Origin: an uncultured Oscillospiraceae bacterium
GTDB lineage: Bacteria > Bacillota > Clostridia > Oscillospirales > Acutalibacteraceae
DNA length: 6,106 bases
Direction of reading: 5' to 3'
Assembly: GCA_900547305.1 (NCBI GenBank)
Contig: URGH01000105.1
Span: forward strand, 1-6,106
Below the pieces are notes generated by a model. It had not been told where the DNA came from, searched no databases, and saw nothing but the letters and a program-made list of their open reading frames with translations. Both the position numbers and the translations under genes were made by a program. Shown in pieces: positions 5,929 through 6,106 of the stretch. The stretch's first letter is position 1, and every line of letters starts with the position of its first letter.

Positions 5929-5958
5929 ATGCTCCCGGTACAACTGAATACGGATTGA
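5929..5958 (+). CDS. Nine-codon ORF after the XRE gene
   Basis: ATG at 5929 encodes MLPVQLNTD, ends at TGA 5956-5958 and has a GGGGGAG site about 6 nt upstream. It lies 2 nt after the XRE stop codon and just before the terminator. It may be translated, but it could equally be the truncated start of a lost gene. No function can be assigned. Confidence 0.2.
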   Translation: MLPVQLNTD

Positions 5959-5999
5959 AAGACGCTACGAACGGGTAAAGTTTGTAGCGTTTTTCTTTT
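5959..5999 (+). terminator. Intrinsic terminator of the XRE transcription unit
   Basis: ACGCTACGAAC (5962-5972) pairs with GTTTGTAGCGT (5980-5990), an 11-bp stem with one G-U pair around a 7-nt loop. The T-rich tract TTTTCTTTT follows, and A residues before the stem could extend it. This is a strong rho-independent terminator ending the XRE mRNA. Confidence 0.85.
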
Positions 6000-6039
6000 C
6001 CGGGGGTAGCCAAACGCTTCGTTTCCGTATTACTTAGGT

Positions 6040-6106
6040 ATGAAGAAAGAAACGGTAGCAAGCACAGCAAGCGAGTACCCGCTTGCGAATTTTGAGATTT
6101 TCAGGT
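6040..6106 (+). CDS. Open frame running off the right edge (doubtful)
   Basis: ATG at 6040-6042 opens a frame (MKKETVASTASEYPLANFEI and on) with no stop before the window ends, 22 codons in. The only Shine-Dalgarno-like bases (AGG) sit directly against the ATG, which is too close. The codons run through the inverted repeat at 6067-6086, which argues for non-coding DNA. I recognise no family. Confidence 0.15.
   Translation, partial: MKKETVASTASEYPLANFEIFR
6067..6086. repeat. 7-bp inverted repeat near the right edge
   Basis: GCAAGCG (6067-6073) and CGCTTGC (6080-6086) are perfect complements around AGTACC. An A/T-rich stretch containing TTTTGAGATTTT follows. It could be a weak hairpin, an operator or part of a leader for a gene beyond the edge. 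The GCAAGC arm is also present at 6058-6063 as a direct repeat. Confidence 0.4.

Noticed and set aside
5495..6070. 191-codon open frame on the minus strand opposite the XRE gene
   Set aside because: It is antisense to a clear XRE protein and runs through that gene's terminator. The predicted protein shows no domain and has many cysteines and aromatics, typical of a shadow frame.
6088..6099. TTTTGAGATTTT at the right edge as a third response-regulator operator
   Set aside because: Only one TTGAG half-site is present, with no second copy 11 bp away and no -10 box at the fixed distance.
1..6106. CRISPR arrays, tRNA or rRNA genes, insertion sequences
   Set aside because: No regularly spaced repeats, cloverleaf-type structures, rRNA-like conserved stretches or transposase-like reading frames were seen.

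Overview
The window looks like a low-to-mid GC Firmicutes (Clostridia-type, gut-associated) sequence. Strong AAGGAGG-type ribosome binding sites, A/T-rich spacers and the protein families present all support this. No species can be named from the sequence alone. The small excisionase-like HTH protein and the XRE regulator, set divergently beside a regulated transporter, are typical of cargo or regulatory blocks in integrative conjugative elements of these bacteria. No integrase, relaxase or conjugation gene is visible, so a mobile-element setting is only an inference.

Positions 5412 to 102 (minus strand) carry one co-oriented block read right to left: a 60-aa winged HTH/excisionase-like protein, an OmpR-family response regulator, a sensor histidine kinase, an ABC ATPase and an 827-aa FtsX/MacB-type permease. 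Regulator and kinase are almost contiguous, and ATPase and permease overlap by ATGA. This is a complete sense-and-export (or sense-and-detoxify) module of the kind often linked to antimicrobial peptide or cell-envelope stress. The substrate cannot be deduced.

Positions 5413-5569 are a divergent control region with a good sigma-A promoter for the minus block, a palindrome between two opposed TATAAT boxes, and small leader reading frames. Positions 5570-5926 (plus strand) encode an XRE-type regulator followed by a strong intrinsic terminator. The last 106 bases hold a short inverted repeat and an open frame running off the end. The first 101 bases hold an 8-bp inverted repeat and possibly the tail of a neighbouring gene.

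The main result is regulatory. Two nearly identical 20-bp direct-repeat sites (TTGAG, 11-bp period) lie upstream of the response regulator and of the ATPase, each at exactly the same distance from a -10 box. They are best read as response-regulator operators that autoactivate the regulator/kinase pair and activate the transporter. The second promoter starts inside the left arm of a 16-bp terminator-like hairpin whose right arm contains the ATPase ribosome binding site. Read-through mRNA from the regulator genes would be terminated or translationally masked there, while mRNA from the activated promoter would lack half the stem and escape.
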